Under the pieces are notes generated by a model. That model saw nothing but the letters and a program-made list of their open reading frames with translations. It was not told the origin of the DNA and did no database searches. The position numbers were made by a program, and so were the translations under genes. Positions 8,470 through 17,176 of a stretch of 39,909 bases of DNA are shown here, piece after piece (position 1 is the stretch's first letter; each line of letters begins with the position of its first letter). The stretch comes from Actinomycetes bacterium (GTDB lineage Bacteria > Actinomycetota > Actinomycetes > Nanopelagicales > Nanopelagicaceae). Location of the stretch: assembly GCA_025355665.1 (NCBI GenBank), contig JANXZF010000078.1, positions 1 to 39,909 on the forward strand, in the 5' to 3' direction.

Positions 8470-10223
8470 GGGCTTGTATTAAGCACCGAAAGAATTGCAT
8501 CGACATATGCAGTAATGCCGTCTGGGACCAAGTGCACACCATCGGGGCCAAAATATTCAGGGTGACCATTTGATATCTTTCGCCAGTCAATGACACTTGT
8601 CTGCGGATACTGCTTCGCGATTTCCTGAATTAATGCGTCATTTGGATCGCGCCAGGGCCTTGGAACTGCAGTATTGACGAGGATTATTTGCGGCTGATAT
8701 TTGATCTCTTCAAAGACCGACAAGACCTCATCACGAGTCAGGCGATTATTGTTGCCCAAGTCCAGCACCACGGGAGAGTTTGGCATTGCAGTTTTATCGT
8801 GATGCAAAACGGTTATTAGTTCACCCGCCTGACGACCGACTCGAGCATTTACCAATCCGATCGGAACGTCTTGGCTGAGTTGATATCTGATTCCGAGAAT
8901 TACCGAATCCCCAGTAAGCCATACCGTGGGTTTCGTAGGATCCGGCGCAGGAATCTGAACCGCTGGCACGATCAGGCTTGCATTGAAAGCTGCCTTCGCG
9001 CGTGAGTCGTAACTGAGTGCATTGGCACTGACCAACGACGTGGCGATGACGAGCGAGAGCATCGCAGCGATTACCGAACTCTTCTGTCGAATCCGTACTT
9101 TCTTTGTTCGATATTTCATGCCGCGAAACCACGATTCAACTGCTCCAGATCTAACCGGAAGTTCAATCCATCGCAAGGAAATATCTGCAAGTGCAAAGAC
9201 GATGAGAAGTCGAAGCGCGTAAAGCGCCCACGTGGCACCGGCCAAGTCAACTGAAGGCCTCGTGACTTGGAAAATTATCCAATGCCAAAGATAGATGGCA
9301 TACGAACGTTCACCAATCCAGAGGATCGGTTTGGTGCTAAGTAGCGGTGCGAAGCGCGAGGCAGGGTGGACTAACGATGTGATTATCGCGCATCCGAAAA
9401 GTCCAGCCAGCGGAAATGCAATCCGATACAAGGTTGCATCCGATTCATTGATGAATAAGAAGCAAGCAACAATTCCCAACAAACCAATCACGCCAATGCC
9501 GTCAACGAAATCTTGCGCACGCCTAGAAATTTTTGTACTCAAATTTTGGGGTATCCAACTGACGGCAAGTGCTGCGCCGAGGAATAGCCCGATGCTGTGT
9601 GTGTCGGTTCCAAAGTAAACGTGGCTTACTCGCTGAGCATTTGTCGCATCAATTCGAAGTGAAAGAATTAAGAGGGCGGTGCCAGAGATGGCTGCGATTG
9701 CGAGAGCGGCCCTTGGAATCATCTTTTTACCAAAACGCTTTAATACCAAAAACAAGATCAGAGGCCACACCAAGTAGAACTGACTTTCAACCGCGAGAGA
9801 CCATGTGTGCTGCAAGAGCGGGGGCCGCCCGATGGCTTCGAAATAGTCCTGGTGGCGATAGACCAGGGCCCAATTCATAGTGCCAGTCAATACAAATGGA
9901 ATGTCCGTCAGGAACCGTCGGATGGCTTCCGGTGCCCAGACTCCTACAAATAATGCAGTTGAGACGATCATGAAGAGAAGTGCGGGGAGCAACCGACGAA
10001 TGCGTGCTCCGTAAAATCCTCGGAGGTCGAGTCCGCCGCGTCGTTGGATCGAATCCAAAAGAAGCCGAGTGATTACGTAGCCGGAAATGACGAAGAAGAG
10101 ATCGACTCCAAGAAAACCGCCGGGGATCCACTTGAAACCTAAGTGGTAGAGAATTACTGCGATAACCGCTAGCGCCCTAAGGCCATCGATAGCAGGGATA
10201 TGTCGAATACTTCGTTTTGCCAC
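8460..10223 (-). CDS. Acyltransferase 3 (OafA/YrhL type) fused to a C-terminal SGNH domain
   Basis: 587 aa integral membrane protein. Residues 1 to about 380 form the acyltransferase-3 domain with some ten membrane helices; the start has IPAIDGLRALAVIAVILYH, and further motifs are PGGFLGVDLFFVISGYV and HTWSLAVESQFY. After the membrane part comes an external SGNH hydrolase-like domain with WLTGDSV (serine block), LDLGNNN (asparagine block) and FGPDGVHLVPDG (D-x-x-H block). Such fusions O-acetylate cell-surface polysaccharides, the membrane part moving the acyl group out and the SGNH part placing it. The acceptor cannot be told. GTG start at 10223. Confidence 0.92.
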   Translation of the reverse strand: MAKRSIRHIPAIDGLRALAVIAVILYHLGFKWIPGGFLGVDLFFVISGYVITRLLLDSIQRRGGLDLRGFYGARIRRLLPALLFMIVSTALFVGVWAPEAIRRFLTDIPFVLTGTMNWALVYRHQDYFEAIGRPPLLQHTWSLAVESQFYLVWPLILFLVLKRFGKKMIPRAALAIAAISGTALLILSLRIDATNAQRVSHVYFGTDTHSIGLFLGAALAVSWIPQNLSTKISRRAQDFVDGIGVIGLLGIVACFLFINESDATLYRIAFPLAGLFGCAIITSLVHPASRFAPLLSTKPILWIGERSYAIYLWHWIIFQVTRPSVDLAGATWALYALRLLIVFALADISLRWIELPVRSGAVESWFRGMKYRTKKVRIRQKSSVIAAMLSLVIATSLVSANALSYDSRAKAAFNASLIVPAVQIPAPDPTKPTVWLTGDSVILGIRYQLSQDVPIGLVNARVGRQAGELITVLHHDKTAMPNSPVVLDLGNNNRLTRDEVLSVFEEIKYQPQIILVNTAVPRPWRDPNDALIQEIAKQYPQTSVIDWRKISNGHPEYFGPDGVHLVPDGITAYVDAILSVLNTSPIK

Positions 10224-10271
10224 GTTGACGCTTTCCCCCTGGCTTATTTCTCCTGACCAATATGCATTTTG

Positions 10272-11066
10272 CTATTTCCGCTTGGCGGCGACTTTCTTCA
10301 CCACTTTCTTAGCCGGCTTATGCGGTGCATCCAGGGCAGGCTTGGTTCGCTCACTTGCAATTTTTATTGGGCCGTCTTTGACGACCGTATCGTCGGCGTT
10401 TAGTCGCTCTATTACAGCCTTCTGTAGTTGAGCAAGGTGTTGGAAAGCGGACTCAAGCCTTGAGCGGGATTGGTGAATTGCGCCTTCGGCGGCATCAAGG
10501 GATTGGACCTGAACTTTGTAGAGACGTTCGGCTTCCGAGATCACGCTTGCCAACCATTGGCGATACTCGCGTACGTCGTGCGTGGCTTCTCCAATAATTC
10601 GCTCGCCTTCGCGGCGTGCAGTCGTCGTAAGGTGGGCTGCCTCACGCTTCTTATTCTCAAGCAAAGTCTCTGCCTCGAGTTCGATCTTTTCGCGTAACTC
10701 TTGTGCCTCAGTTTCTGCGGCTTGAAGGTATTTGCGACCTCTTGTTTCGGCACCTGTTAGTAATGATTTGGCTTTCTGCTCTGCCGTTTCAATGGCATCC
10801 CTTGCCGTACGCGCTGTATCGGCTGTGACTCGATCCGCCAATGCTTGGGCTTTTGCCTCGCGCAATTGAGCCGACTTAATGATGGTCATGGCAGTTTCTG
10901 TTGCAAGAATTTCGAACTCTTCTTTGGACAGAGCGGTGATGTCGCGACGTGAACGCAGGTCGGCCAGCTGGGCTTCGAGTTCTCTGATTCGATCAACTGA
11001 TCCGGGAGCGTTAATTTCCTCGCCTTTAAATCCGACCCAGTTAAGGAAGGAACTCTTTTCACTCAT
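10272..11066 (-). CDS. DivIVA-like coiled-coil protein with basic C-terminal tail
   Basis: 264 aa, nearly all alpha-helical. Residues about 25-45 and 80-230 are heptad-rich coiled coil (E/A/R-rich stretches such as AETEAQELREKIELEAETL). The last 15 residues, PAKKVVKKVAAKRK, are an H1-like basic tail. DivIVA/Wag31-type scaffolds have such coiled coils, but the short N-terminal membrane-binding motif of true DivIVA is not clear here, so the family call is tentative. ATG 11066 has AAGGGG nine bases upstream; GTG 11072 is an alternative. It lies 48 bases upstream of the acyltransferase gene on the same strand and may be cotranscribed. Confidence 0.72.
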   Translation of the reverse strand: MSEKSSFLNWVGFKGEEINAPGSVDRIRELEAQLADLRSRRDITALSKEEFEILATETAMTIIKSAQLREAKAQALADRVTADTARTARDAIETAEQKAKSLLTGAETRGRKYLQAAETEAQELREKIELEAETLLENKKREAAHLTTTARREGERIIGEATHDVREYRQWLASVISEAERLYKVQVQSLDAAEGAIHQSRSRLESAFQHLAQLQKAVIERLNADDTVVKDGPIKIASERTKPALDAPHKPAKKVVKKVAAKRK

Positions 11067-11153
11067 TGCCACTGGCCCCTTTTCGTTAATTACCTACAGG
11101 AGGACAGGTTAGAGCAACAAGGTAAGGCGTCAAAAGTGCCGCCGTCAGATGGG

Positions 11154-11822
11154 CTATTTCTGGCGATAGATGGCGATGGAAACGCCGATGTACTGGGAAA
11201 TCCACGCCGCAATCACGAATAAATGGAAAAGCTCGTGGAAGCCGAAATACCTGGCAAATCTGCCGGGTCGCTTCAGGGCATAGAAAACCGCACCCACCGA
11301 ATAAAACAGCCCGCCGAGAAGGATCGGGATAAGAATCCAGAGCCCTCCGGAGCGGTACATAGCTGGAGCAAAAACAATGGCGGCCCATCCCAAGACAAGA
11401 TAATTGGCAACGTAGAACCAACGAGGAGCATTGAGCCAGAAGATTCGTACACAGACGCCAATAATGGCTCCGCTCCACATCACGGCCAACAAGATGACGC
11501 GGTCATTGCCCTCGAGCAGGGTGACCGCAAAAGGAGTTACCGATCCAGCGATAAGAAGGTTGATATTCGCATGATCCCATCGACGCCAGAACTTCTTATT
11601 CTTTGGACTCCACTTAACCCGATGGTAGAGAGCAGAGACCGTAAAGAGTGTGATTGCAGTGAACGAGTAGAGTGCAACAGCGAATTTGAGCGAATCTTTG
11701 CTCAAGATGAAGAGGACGAGCGAAGCAACGAAAACAACTGGGGCAGCGCCTAAATGAAACCAGCCTCGAAGCTTTGGTGGTGCAACCGGTTCTTCGGGAG
11801 GTGCCACTTTTACGGCCTTCAT
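11154..11822 (-). CDS. Hemolysin III / PAQR family membrane protein
   Basis: 222 aa with seven predicted membrane helices, after a short P/E-rich cytoplasmic start (APPEEPVAPP). Family signatures are SALYHRVKW (conserved histidine), RRWDHANINLLIAGS, and FGFHELFHLFV with the last two metal-site histidines. The PAQR superfamily has a zinc site and possible ceramidase-like chemistry; the bacterial members' role is unsettled, and the hemolysin label does not imply toxicity here. ATG 11822 is chosen over TTG 11828 because a TAGACT box at 11831-11836 lies 8 bases before it, giving an almost leaderless mRNA. Confidence 0.9.
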   Translation of the reverse strand: MKAVKVAPPEEPVAPPKLRGWFHLGAAPVVFVASLVLFILSKDSLKFAVALYSFTAITLFTVSALYHRVKWSPKNKKFWRRWDHANINLLIAGSVTPFAVTLLEGNDRVILLAVMWSGAIIGVCVRIFWLNAPRWFYVANYLVLGWAAIVFAPAMYRSGGLWILIPILLGGLFYSVGAVFYALKRPGRFARYFGFHELFHLFVIAAWISQYIGVSIAIYRQK

Positions 11823-11854
11823 ATCCAAGCAGTCTACGCCCCAATTTTTAAATT

Positions 11855-11884
11855 CGGGCTGCCGCCTTTTTAAGCGGCAGCCCG
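11855..11884 (-). terminator. Hairpin after metY, probable terminator
   Basis: 11-base perfect GC-rich stem (11855-11865 with 11874-11884) around an 8-base loop, starting 7 bases after the metY stop on the minus strand. It is followed on that strand by AATTTAAAAATT, a poor T-run. It separates metY from the hemolysin III promoter. Confidence 0.6.
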
Positions 11885-11891
11885 CCCCCCG

Positions 11892-13214
11892 TCAGGACGA
11901 TCTTGCTGTGGTGAAACCGCTCTCGAGGTCTGCCTTGATATCCGTGATGTTTTCCAGCCCAAGGCTGAGTCGAACCAGACCTGGCGTCACGCCAGCATCA
12001 AGTTGTTCCTGCGCACTTAGCTGAGAGTGTGTAGTCGTCGCCGGGTGGATCACGAGAGATCTCACATCGCCGATATTTGCCACGTGACTGAAGAGTTTTA
12101 GCGATTCGACAAAGCGCTTGCCTGCCTGAATACCACCCTTAAGTTCGAAAGAGACGACAGCGCCGGAACCCTTTGGTGCGTACTTTTTTCCGAGTGCGTG
12201 CCAAGGGGAAGAAGGAAGAGATGCGTAATTGACCTTCTCGACATCTGGACGTTGTTCAAGCCATTTCGCGATTTCCTTTGCGTTCTCCAAGTGTCTTTCA
12301 ATACGAAGGCTCAAGGTCTCCAAACCTTGTGCGAGAAGCCAGGCGTTGAATGGGCTGACCGCCGCTCCGATATCTCGAAGGAGCTGAAGTCGAATCTTGA
12401 AAATATACGACAGGTTTGCACCAAAAGCTGACCCAACGCCCAGGGCTTGGGCGTAAACCAGCCCGTGATAACTCTTGTCAGGTTCGTTGAAATTCTTGAA
12501 GCGCTCTGGATACTTCGCGTAGTCGAATCTTCCTGCATCAATGATTGCTCCAACGACCGTATTTCCGTGACCAGAAAGGAACTTGGTAGCGGAATGCACA
12601 ACCACATCAGCACCGTGTTCAATCGGACGCAGCACATACGGGGTCGCTACCGTGTTATCGACGATAAGTGGGACGCCGAATTCGTGCGCCACTATAGCCA
12701 CACCCTCAATATCTAGAATTTCGTTTTTCGGGTTGGCGATTGTTTCTCCGAAGAAGGCCTTTGTGTTTGGACGGATCGCTTTCTTCCACGATTCAAGATC
12801 ATTGGGGTCTTCGACAAAAGTTACTTCCACGCCAAATTTCGGCAAGGTGTAATGAAACAGGTTGTACGTTCCGCCATAAAGGCTTGGGCTCGAAACGATG
12901 TGATCTCCGGCTTCGGCAAGGTTCAAGATCGCAAATGCCGTTGCGGCAGAACCCGATGCGAGAAGCAGTGCAGCGACTCCGCCTTCGAGGGCGGCGAGTC
13001 TTTGCTCTACAACGTCCTGAGTCGGATTGTTGATGCGGGTGTAGATATTGCCCAATTCGGCAAGGCCAAAGAGATTGGCCGCATGAGTCGTGTCTCGAAA
13101 TTGATAGGCCGTAGTTTGATAAAGCGGGAGGGCGCGAGCACCGGTAGTTGGGTCGGCGACTTGACCTGCATGAATTTGAAGGGTCTCAAAAGACCATTCG
13201 GTGGCGTCGGACAT
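11892..13214 (-). CDS. metY: O-acetylhomoserine sulfhydrylase, paralog 1
   Basis: 440 aa PLP enzyme of the Cys/Met metabolism family. It makes homocysteine from O-acetylhomoserine and sulfide (or a protein thiocarboxylate in some bacteria). The PLP lysine is K211 in HSATKFLSGHG, with S208 and T210 expected to bind the cofactor phosphate; YTRINNPT and GETIANP are family motifs. ATG 13214 gives MSDATEWSFETLQIHAGQ, matching the second paralog's start; the upstream frame extension is not conserved. By eye it is about 70 % identical to the copy at 20624-21946. A GAGAGCGAG stretch is a possible ribosome binding site, and a 16-base inverted repeat lies just upstream. Confidence 0.93.
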   Translation of the reverse strand: MSDATEWSFETLQIHAGQVADPTTGARALPLYQTTAYQFRDTTHAANLFGLAELGNIYTRINNPTQDVVEQRLAALEGGVAALLLASGSAATAFAILNLAEAGDHIVSSPSLYGGTYNLFHYTLPKFGVEVTFVEDPNDLESWKKAIRPNTKAFFGETIANPKNEILDIEGVAIVAHEFGVPLIVDNTVATPYVLRPIEHGADVVVHSATKFLSGHGNTVVGAIIDAGRFDYAKYPERFKNFNEPDKSYHGLVYAQALGVGSAFGANLSYIFKIRLQLLRDIGAAVSPFNAWLLAQGLETLSLRIERHLENAKEIAKWLEQRPDVEKVNYASLPSSPWHALGKKYAPKGSGAVVSFELKGGIQAGKRFVESLKLFSHVANIGDVRSLVIHPATTTHSQLSAQEQLDAGVTPGLVRLSLGLENITDIKADLESGFTTARSS

Positions 13215-13237
13215 ATCTATCTCGCTCTCTACTCTCG

Positions 13238-13253
13238 AAGGTTTGCAGACCTT
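13238..13253. promoter_or_regulatory. 16-base near-perfect inverted repeat upstream of metY
   Basis: AAGGTTTGCAGACCTT, seven of eight base pairs symmetric, 24 bases before the metY ATG. It could be an operator or a short leader hairpin. I did not recognise a SAM riboswitch in the 13215-13349 region. Confidence 0.35.
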
Positions 13254-13337
13254 AGCAACGCGGGATAAAAAGTTCTCACGAGGACTTCGTAGATGCGAAT
13301 GGACGGCATGTGCCCCTGCTTTCGACAAAGTGTGGAT

Positions 13338-13343
13338 TAAGAT
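13338..13343 (+). promoter_or_regulatory. -10 box of the 13350 gene, leaderless type
   Basis: TAAGAT, 6 bases, then GTG 13350. This is the same hexamer and spacing as argF. It also lies inside the metY-divergent region, so metY and the GNAT gene share 135 bases of control region. Confidence 0.55.
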
Positions 13344-13349
13344 GAATTT

Positions 13350-13844
13350 GTGATTGATGCGAATTCCTTGTTGGACATTGGTGTTATTTCAATTCGCGCA
13401 ATTGATGGCGAGTATCCAAGACCGAAGAGCACGAGCATCTACGAAGAGTGGGGGGAGATGGCACCCGAGGTGCGGGATATGGCGATTACTCATTGGCTCA
13501 TTGAACTTACTCAATCCGACAAGGTCGTGATACCTGTTGGAGATCTATCCGCGCACGCCGTTTGGTACGGCCCTACACCCAGTTCTAGAGCTTTAAATAT
13601 CGGGATCAGCATCGTGAATGAATTTCGTGGCAAGGGAATCGGCGCGATTGCCCAACGATTATTGGCGGAAGAATTGCACAACCAAGGAATTGTTCGGGTG
13701 GAGGCCCAAACAGACGTGGAGAACATACCCGAACAGAAAGCCCTAGAAAAGGCAGGGTTTAAGTATGAAGGCACACTTCGAAAGGCACAGGGTCGATCAG
13801 ACGGCCTACACGATATTCAGGTCTGGTCACACATTTCTAATTGA
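13350..13844 (+). CDS. GNAT family N-acetyltransferase
   Basis: 164 aa single-domain acetyltransferase of the RimJ/RimL-like group. The acetyl-CoA signature is NEFRGKGIGAIAQRL (R/Q-x-x-G-x-G/A loop), followed by VRVEAQTDVENIPEQKALEKAGFKYEG, typical of enzymes acetylating protein N-termini or small amines. The substrate is unknown. GTG 13350 is supported by the TAAGAT box. It is convergent with the MFS gene, whose stop is 20 bases away, with no clear terminator between them. Confidence 0.85.
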   Translation: MIDANSLLDIGVISIRAIDGEYPRPKSTSIYEEWGEMAPEVRDMAITHWLIELTQSDKVVIPVGDLSAHAVWYGPTPSSRALNIGISIVNEFRGKGIGAIAQRLLAEELHNQGIVRVEAQTDVENIPEQKALEKAGFKYEGTLRKAQGRSDGLHDIQVWSHISN

Positions 13845-13864
13845 GCAACTCTCGATAGATCGGG

Positions 13865-15085
13865 CTACTCGGCTGGTTGATATTTCAAATCCCTTACAGA
13901 CTTAAGCACCAAAGGAATCAACGCCACAAAGAGTGCAATTGATGCGGCCACCAGCAGGGTATGTGAAATACCAATCCAACTCGCTACAGGTCCTGCAAAT
14001 GCGATACCTAGAGGTGCCAATGCATATGATCCGAAGGCGTCATAAGAGACCACCCGCGAGTAAGACTGCTCTGGGATGTTGGTTTGCATACTCGTGCTCC
14101 AAACCACACCAAAAATTTCGACTGCTACACCCGCTACAAATGCGCCAACGAGAATAATTGCAAGGGAGAGTTTGAATCCCATGAAATAGATCCAGGCGGG
14201 GACGAGAGCAATTGAGAGCATTCCAAGGACTAATGGCCTGGAGAAATGGATCTTGAAAGAGGCGATCCCGCCAACGATCATTCCCGCTGTTATCGCTGCC
14301 AAATTAAAGGACCAATTCCGAGGGCCGTGGCCGCCTGAATTGAACGCCAACGGGCCCAGAACCGAGACCGTTGCCTCAAAGCAGAGGTTCATAAAAGTGA
14401 AACTGATGACGATCGCAACGACCCAGGACCTTGAGATAAATTCAAACCAGCCGACTTTGAGATCGTGGAACATTGAATTTCTCTCGCGCACAGGCATCGG
14501 TGGAAGGTCAATATTCCACACGAGCAGTCCAGCTACCAAAAACGAGATTGCATCAACGAGTAATGCCCAACCGGAACCGAAAAGTGTGACGATGGTTCCG
14601 CCGGCAAGTGCACCAGCAACAAATCCGAAATTGCTCAGAAGTCCTACGACGGCGTTTCCCTTTTGTAGCGACTGTTTAGGAAGTATTTCTGGCAGAACTC
14701 CGGACATCGCCGGCCACCAGAGGGCGTTGAGGATTCCAAATAGACCGCCCATCAAGCAAAGTAGCCACACGGAAGCGAATCCATCGATGAACGAGACGGC
14801 GCTTGTCGCCGCAAAAAGGCTTCCAATGACATCAGTTCCACCGACGATGCGATTTCGTTTGAAGCGATCCCCGATCACGCCCCCCAACAACATGAAGATG
14901 ATCATCGGTGTAACTCGGGCAGCCATGACAAGGCTTAAGTCCGATCCTGTAGCTCCCTTAAGGCTAAGAACGCCGTAAGCCAGAGCGATGGGAGAGAGGC
15001 CATTGCCAAGATTGGAAATGAACCGCGCCAGGATAAGTGGCAGGAATCCGTTGAAACGAGAGAGGTCCCTAAGATCTTTAAACAT
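13865..15085 (-). CDS. MFS transporter, EntS/MFS_3-like exporter
   Basis: 406 aa with about 12 membrane helices. The loop 2-3 motif is GGVIGDRFKRNRI, the usual MFS basic loop. The layout resembles the MFS_3 group of drug and siderophore exporters, and the substrate cannot be told. ATG 15085 (MFKDLRDLSRFNGF) is chosen because the longer frame overlaps the upstream GNAT gene by nearly 100 bases; the chosen start overlaps it by 8 bases, suggesting translational coupling. It is probably the last gene of an operon with the ABC exporter at 15953-18087. Confidence 0.88.
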   Translation of the reverse strand: MFKDLRDLSRFNGFLPLILARFISNLGNGLSPIALAYGVLSLKGATGSDLSLVMAARVTPMIIFMLLGGVIGDRFKRNRIVGGTDVIGSLFAATSAVSFIDGFASVWLLCLMGGLFGILNALWWPAMSGVLPEILPKQSLQKGNAVVGLLSNFGFVAGALAGGTIVTLFGSGWALLVDAISFLVAGLLVWNIDLPPMPVRERNSMFHDLKVGWFEFISRSWVVAIVISFTFMNLCFEATVSVLGPLAFNSGGHGPRNWSFNLAAITAGMIVGGIASFKIHFSRPLVLGMLSIALVPAWIYFMGFKLSLAIILVGAFVAGVAVEIFGVVWSTSMQTNIPEQSYSRVVSYDAFGSYALAPLGIAFAGPVASWIGISHTLLVAASIALFVALIPLVLKSVRDLKYQPAE

Positions 15086-15941
15086 TGGTAGCCAAGAACT
15101 CAATTTTTTCGTTCTGGTCAATTTGCTCGAAGCCGATCCGTTGATAAACGCCGTTGCTCGTTGGATTTGCGGCATCGGTGTAGAGCATTACCTTTGCGCC
15201 GAGATCGAGCAATTCCTGAGATAGCGCGGCCGTCAGCCCGCCGGCATAGCCTTTTCGTCGATACTGCGCTGGTGTGTAGACGGGACCAATCCTGCCCACC
15301 GTTCCACTTGGTGTTTCGACAAGGGGAGCAAATCCCGCCATCGATACTCGCTCTCCATCCACGACCCAGAAGCGGAGTGAGTTCCTTCCCAGTGCGCTTT
15401 GCACAGATCCCGCAGGGTTTGGCATGTGTAGTTGCGCATCGCGAGCGAATTCTTCATACCAGTTCAATACGAATTCGAAATCCTGTGGTACTGCATTGAC
15501 CATCGACCCAGAAACTTTGACCGAAATGAGTTCGCCAAGCGCATAGAGAAGTTGCCGCCCTTCCAAGCGACTGTCACGAAGTGAACCCTCACTGTTAGTT
15601 CTTTTGTACTCATCCAGAAAAGAGGCAACAACTTCGGGTGGCCCTGCGACATCGGGCAAAGTGTCATCGAGAATCGCGACTTCCCGTGCAAGTTCTAATG
15701 CTGCCTCTGGAGGCATCGGCGATAAGACCAATCCGTGCGGGGCGGTTCTCATTGCGATTCCGGTGACTTCGCCCGAATCGTCTTCAACTACCCACCAGAA
15801 ATACTCAAGGTAAGTGGCATTGCCCGTGGCAACTGATGTCGCAACGCTGCCCATGAGGTTGGTTCGAAAAGGTTCGCGCGCCCTTAACGATTCGCTCTGG
15901 CGCAGAAATTCATCTGCTGAGGTCGGACGAAAAACGCGCAT
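15078..15941 (-). CDS. GNAT family N-acetyltransferase (two-lobed)
   Basis: 287 aa. The C-terminal half (about 165-287) is a clear GNAT/FR47 domain with RIGPVYTPAQYRRKGYAGGL (acetyl-CoA loop Q/R-R-K-G-Y-A) and VMLYTDAANPTSNGVYQRIGF. The N-terminal half (about 1-150) looks like a degenerate second GNAT lobe without the CoA loop. The substrate is unknown; the MFS partner just downstream could make it part of a detoxification pair. ATG 15941 starts 11 bases after the ABC permease stop. Confidence 0.85.
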   Translation of the reverse strand: MRVFRPTSADEFLRQSESLRAREPFRTNLMGSVATSVATGNATYLEYFWWVVEDDSGEVTGIAMRTAPHGLVLSPMPPEAALELAREVAILDDTLPDVAGPPEVVASFLDEYKRTNSEGSLRDSRLEGRQLLYALGELISVKVSGSMVNAVPQDFEFVLNWYEEFARDAQLHMPNPAGSVQSALGRNSLRFWVVDGERVSMAGFAPLVETPSGTVGRIGPVYTPAQYRRKGYAGGLTAALSQELLDLGAKVMLYTDAANPTSNGVYQRIGFEQIDQNEKIEFLATNV

Positions 15942-15952
15942 GAATCATTGTG

Positions 15953-17176
15953 TCACGCAGAGAATATTTCTCGTAGGGACAATTTTCTTGAATATTCGAT
16001 GGACCCATAGCGAAAAAGCCTGACCGCAAGTCTCAAAACAACGCCAGCCAGTACGAACAGTTCTGTAATCGAAATTGCCGCCTGCCAGAGCGGGAAGGTC
16101 CCAAATCCATTTCGGAGCATGCCGGTGATGGGTGCGGTGTAGGGAAAGTAGGTAAAGATCTGGACGATCAATGCATTTGGGCTGCTTGCGATGAGCGAGA
16201 AGACGTAGAAAGGAATGAACATCAGAGCAATGAGACTGCCAAATATGGGGCCGGCATCTTTAGCCGTTGGCATCGCTGCTCCGAGGGCAACGAGGGAACC
16301 GGTAAAAAGCGCAAAGCCGCCGAGAAGGAGGAGCGCAGCCACCGTCATCTGTCGCGGTTCAAAAACTAGATGTGAGAAATCGATATTCGGTAAGTTCAAG
16401 TTCTTTCTGAAGAATAGGTAACCTGTCGCAATCGGCATGGCAAAAACGAGCATCTGCACGACCCCAAGCACAAACAGTGAGATGACTTTTCCTAATATCA
16501 AGTTTGTTGGGTTAATCGTTGTCAAAATCATTTCAGTGACTCGATTTTCCTTTTCGTCGAGCGTCGAAGTGAGCATTTGATTTCCGAGTAGAACGATGAG
16601 CATATAGAAGATGACCAAAAAGAACATTGCAGGAATAAGGCTGTTCATGCCGCCTGCAGTCTTGCCATTCCTAAAAGTCACTGTTGTCGATTTGACGGCC
16701 CCGCGCGATATTGCGCTTACATCCATGGATCCAATTTTGCTATCGACGCTCGTCTGAAGGATCATTTGGGCGACCGAGGAGTACTTCCCGTTTTCAAAGA
16801 CCCCTTTCTCTTTTCCAAAAACCTTAATTACGTCCTTTGCTGGATGTGCTGGGTAGTAAAAGTATGCGTCCACTTTTCCGGCCTTGACGTCGGCAATTCC
16901 CACGTTCTCGCTGGAAACCAAGTTTCCTTTGAGTTTAGCGACTATGGTCGGATCGACCAATCCTGACGAATCTGTGTACTCAAAGGAGAAATGGGCATTC
17001 TTTTGATTGTCAGTAGTCTTTTTTGAGTGGCTGTTGGAAACTGAGACGAGGGTGAAGACGACGACAATCAGGAGAGGAATCGCGAATATTCCGAGCCAAA
17101 ATCGCCTCTTTTTCATGGTGCGCACCAACTCGAAGGAGATGACGTTTCCGAGGTTATGTTGTCGCATAGTGGGCAC
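15953..17176 (-). CDS. ABC-2 type exporter permease, NatB-like
   Basis: 407 aa. One membrane helix near residues 27-47, a long external domain (about 50-180), then five to six helices, the NatB/YhaP arrangement. The cytoplasmic coupling segment is STLDEKENRVTEMILTT. Sodium or drug efflux is usual for this group. GTG 17176 shares its first base with the TAG stop of the ATPase gene, so translation is coupled; ATG 17167 is an alternative start. Confidence 0.9.
   Translation of the reverse strand: MPTMRQHNLGNVISFELVRTMKKRRFWLGIFAIPLLIVVVFTLVSVSNSHSKKTTDNQKNAHFSFEYTDSSGLVDPTIVAKLKGNLVSSENVGIADVKAGKVDAYFYYPAHPAKDVIKVFGKEKGVFENGKYSSVAQMILQTSVDSKIGSMDVSAISRGAVKSTTVTFRNGKTAGGMNSLIPAMFFLVIFYMLIVLLGNQMLTSTLDEKENRVTEMILTTINPTNLILGKVISLFVLGVVQMLVFAMPIATGYLFFRKNLNLPNIDFSHLVFEPRQMTVAALLLLGGFALFTGSLVALGAAMPTAKDAGPIFGSLIALMFIPFYVFSLIASSPNALIVQIFTYFPYTAPITGMLRNGFGTFPLWQAAISITELFVLAGVVLRLAVRLFRYGSIEYSRKLSLREIFSA

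Noticed and set aside
11154-11822. A hemolysin toxin
   Set aside because: The protein is of the PAQR/hemolysin III family; the name is historical and nothing nearby suggests a toxin.
13215-13349. Possible SAM riboswitch before metY
   Set aside because: I looked for the paired core of SAM-type riboswitches and found only a 16-base inverted repeat. A covariance-model search would settle it.
14253-14978. Plus-strand open frame of 241 codons opposite the MFS gene
   Set aside because: It is antisense to a well supported transporter gene, and its composition is that of a reverse-complement frame.
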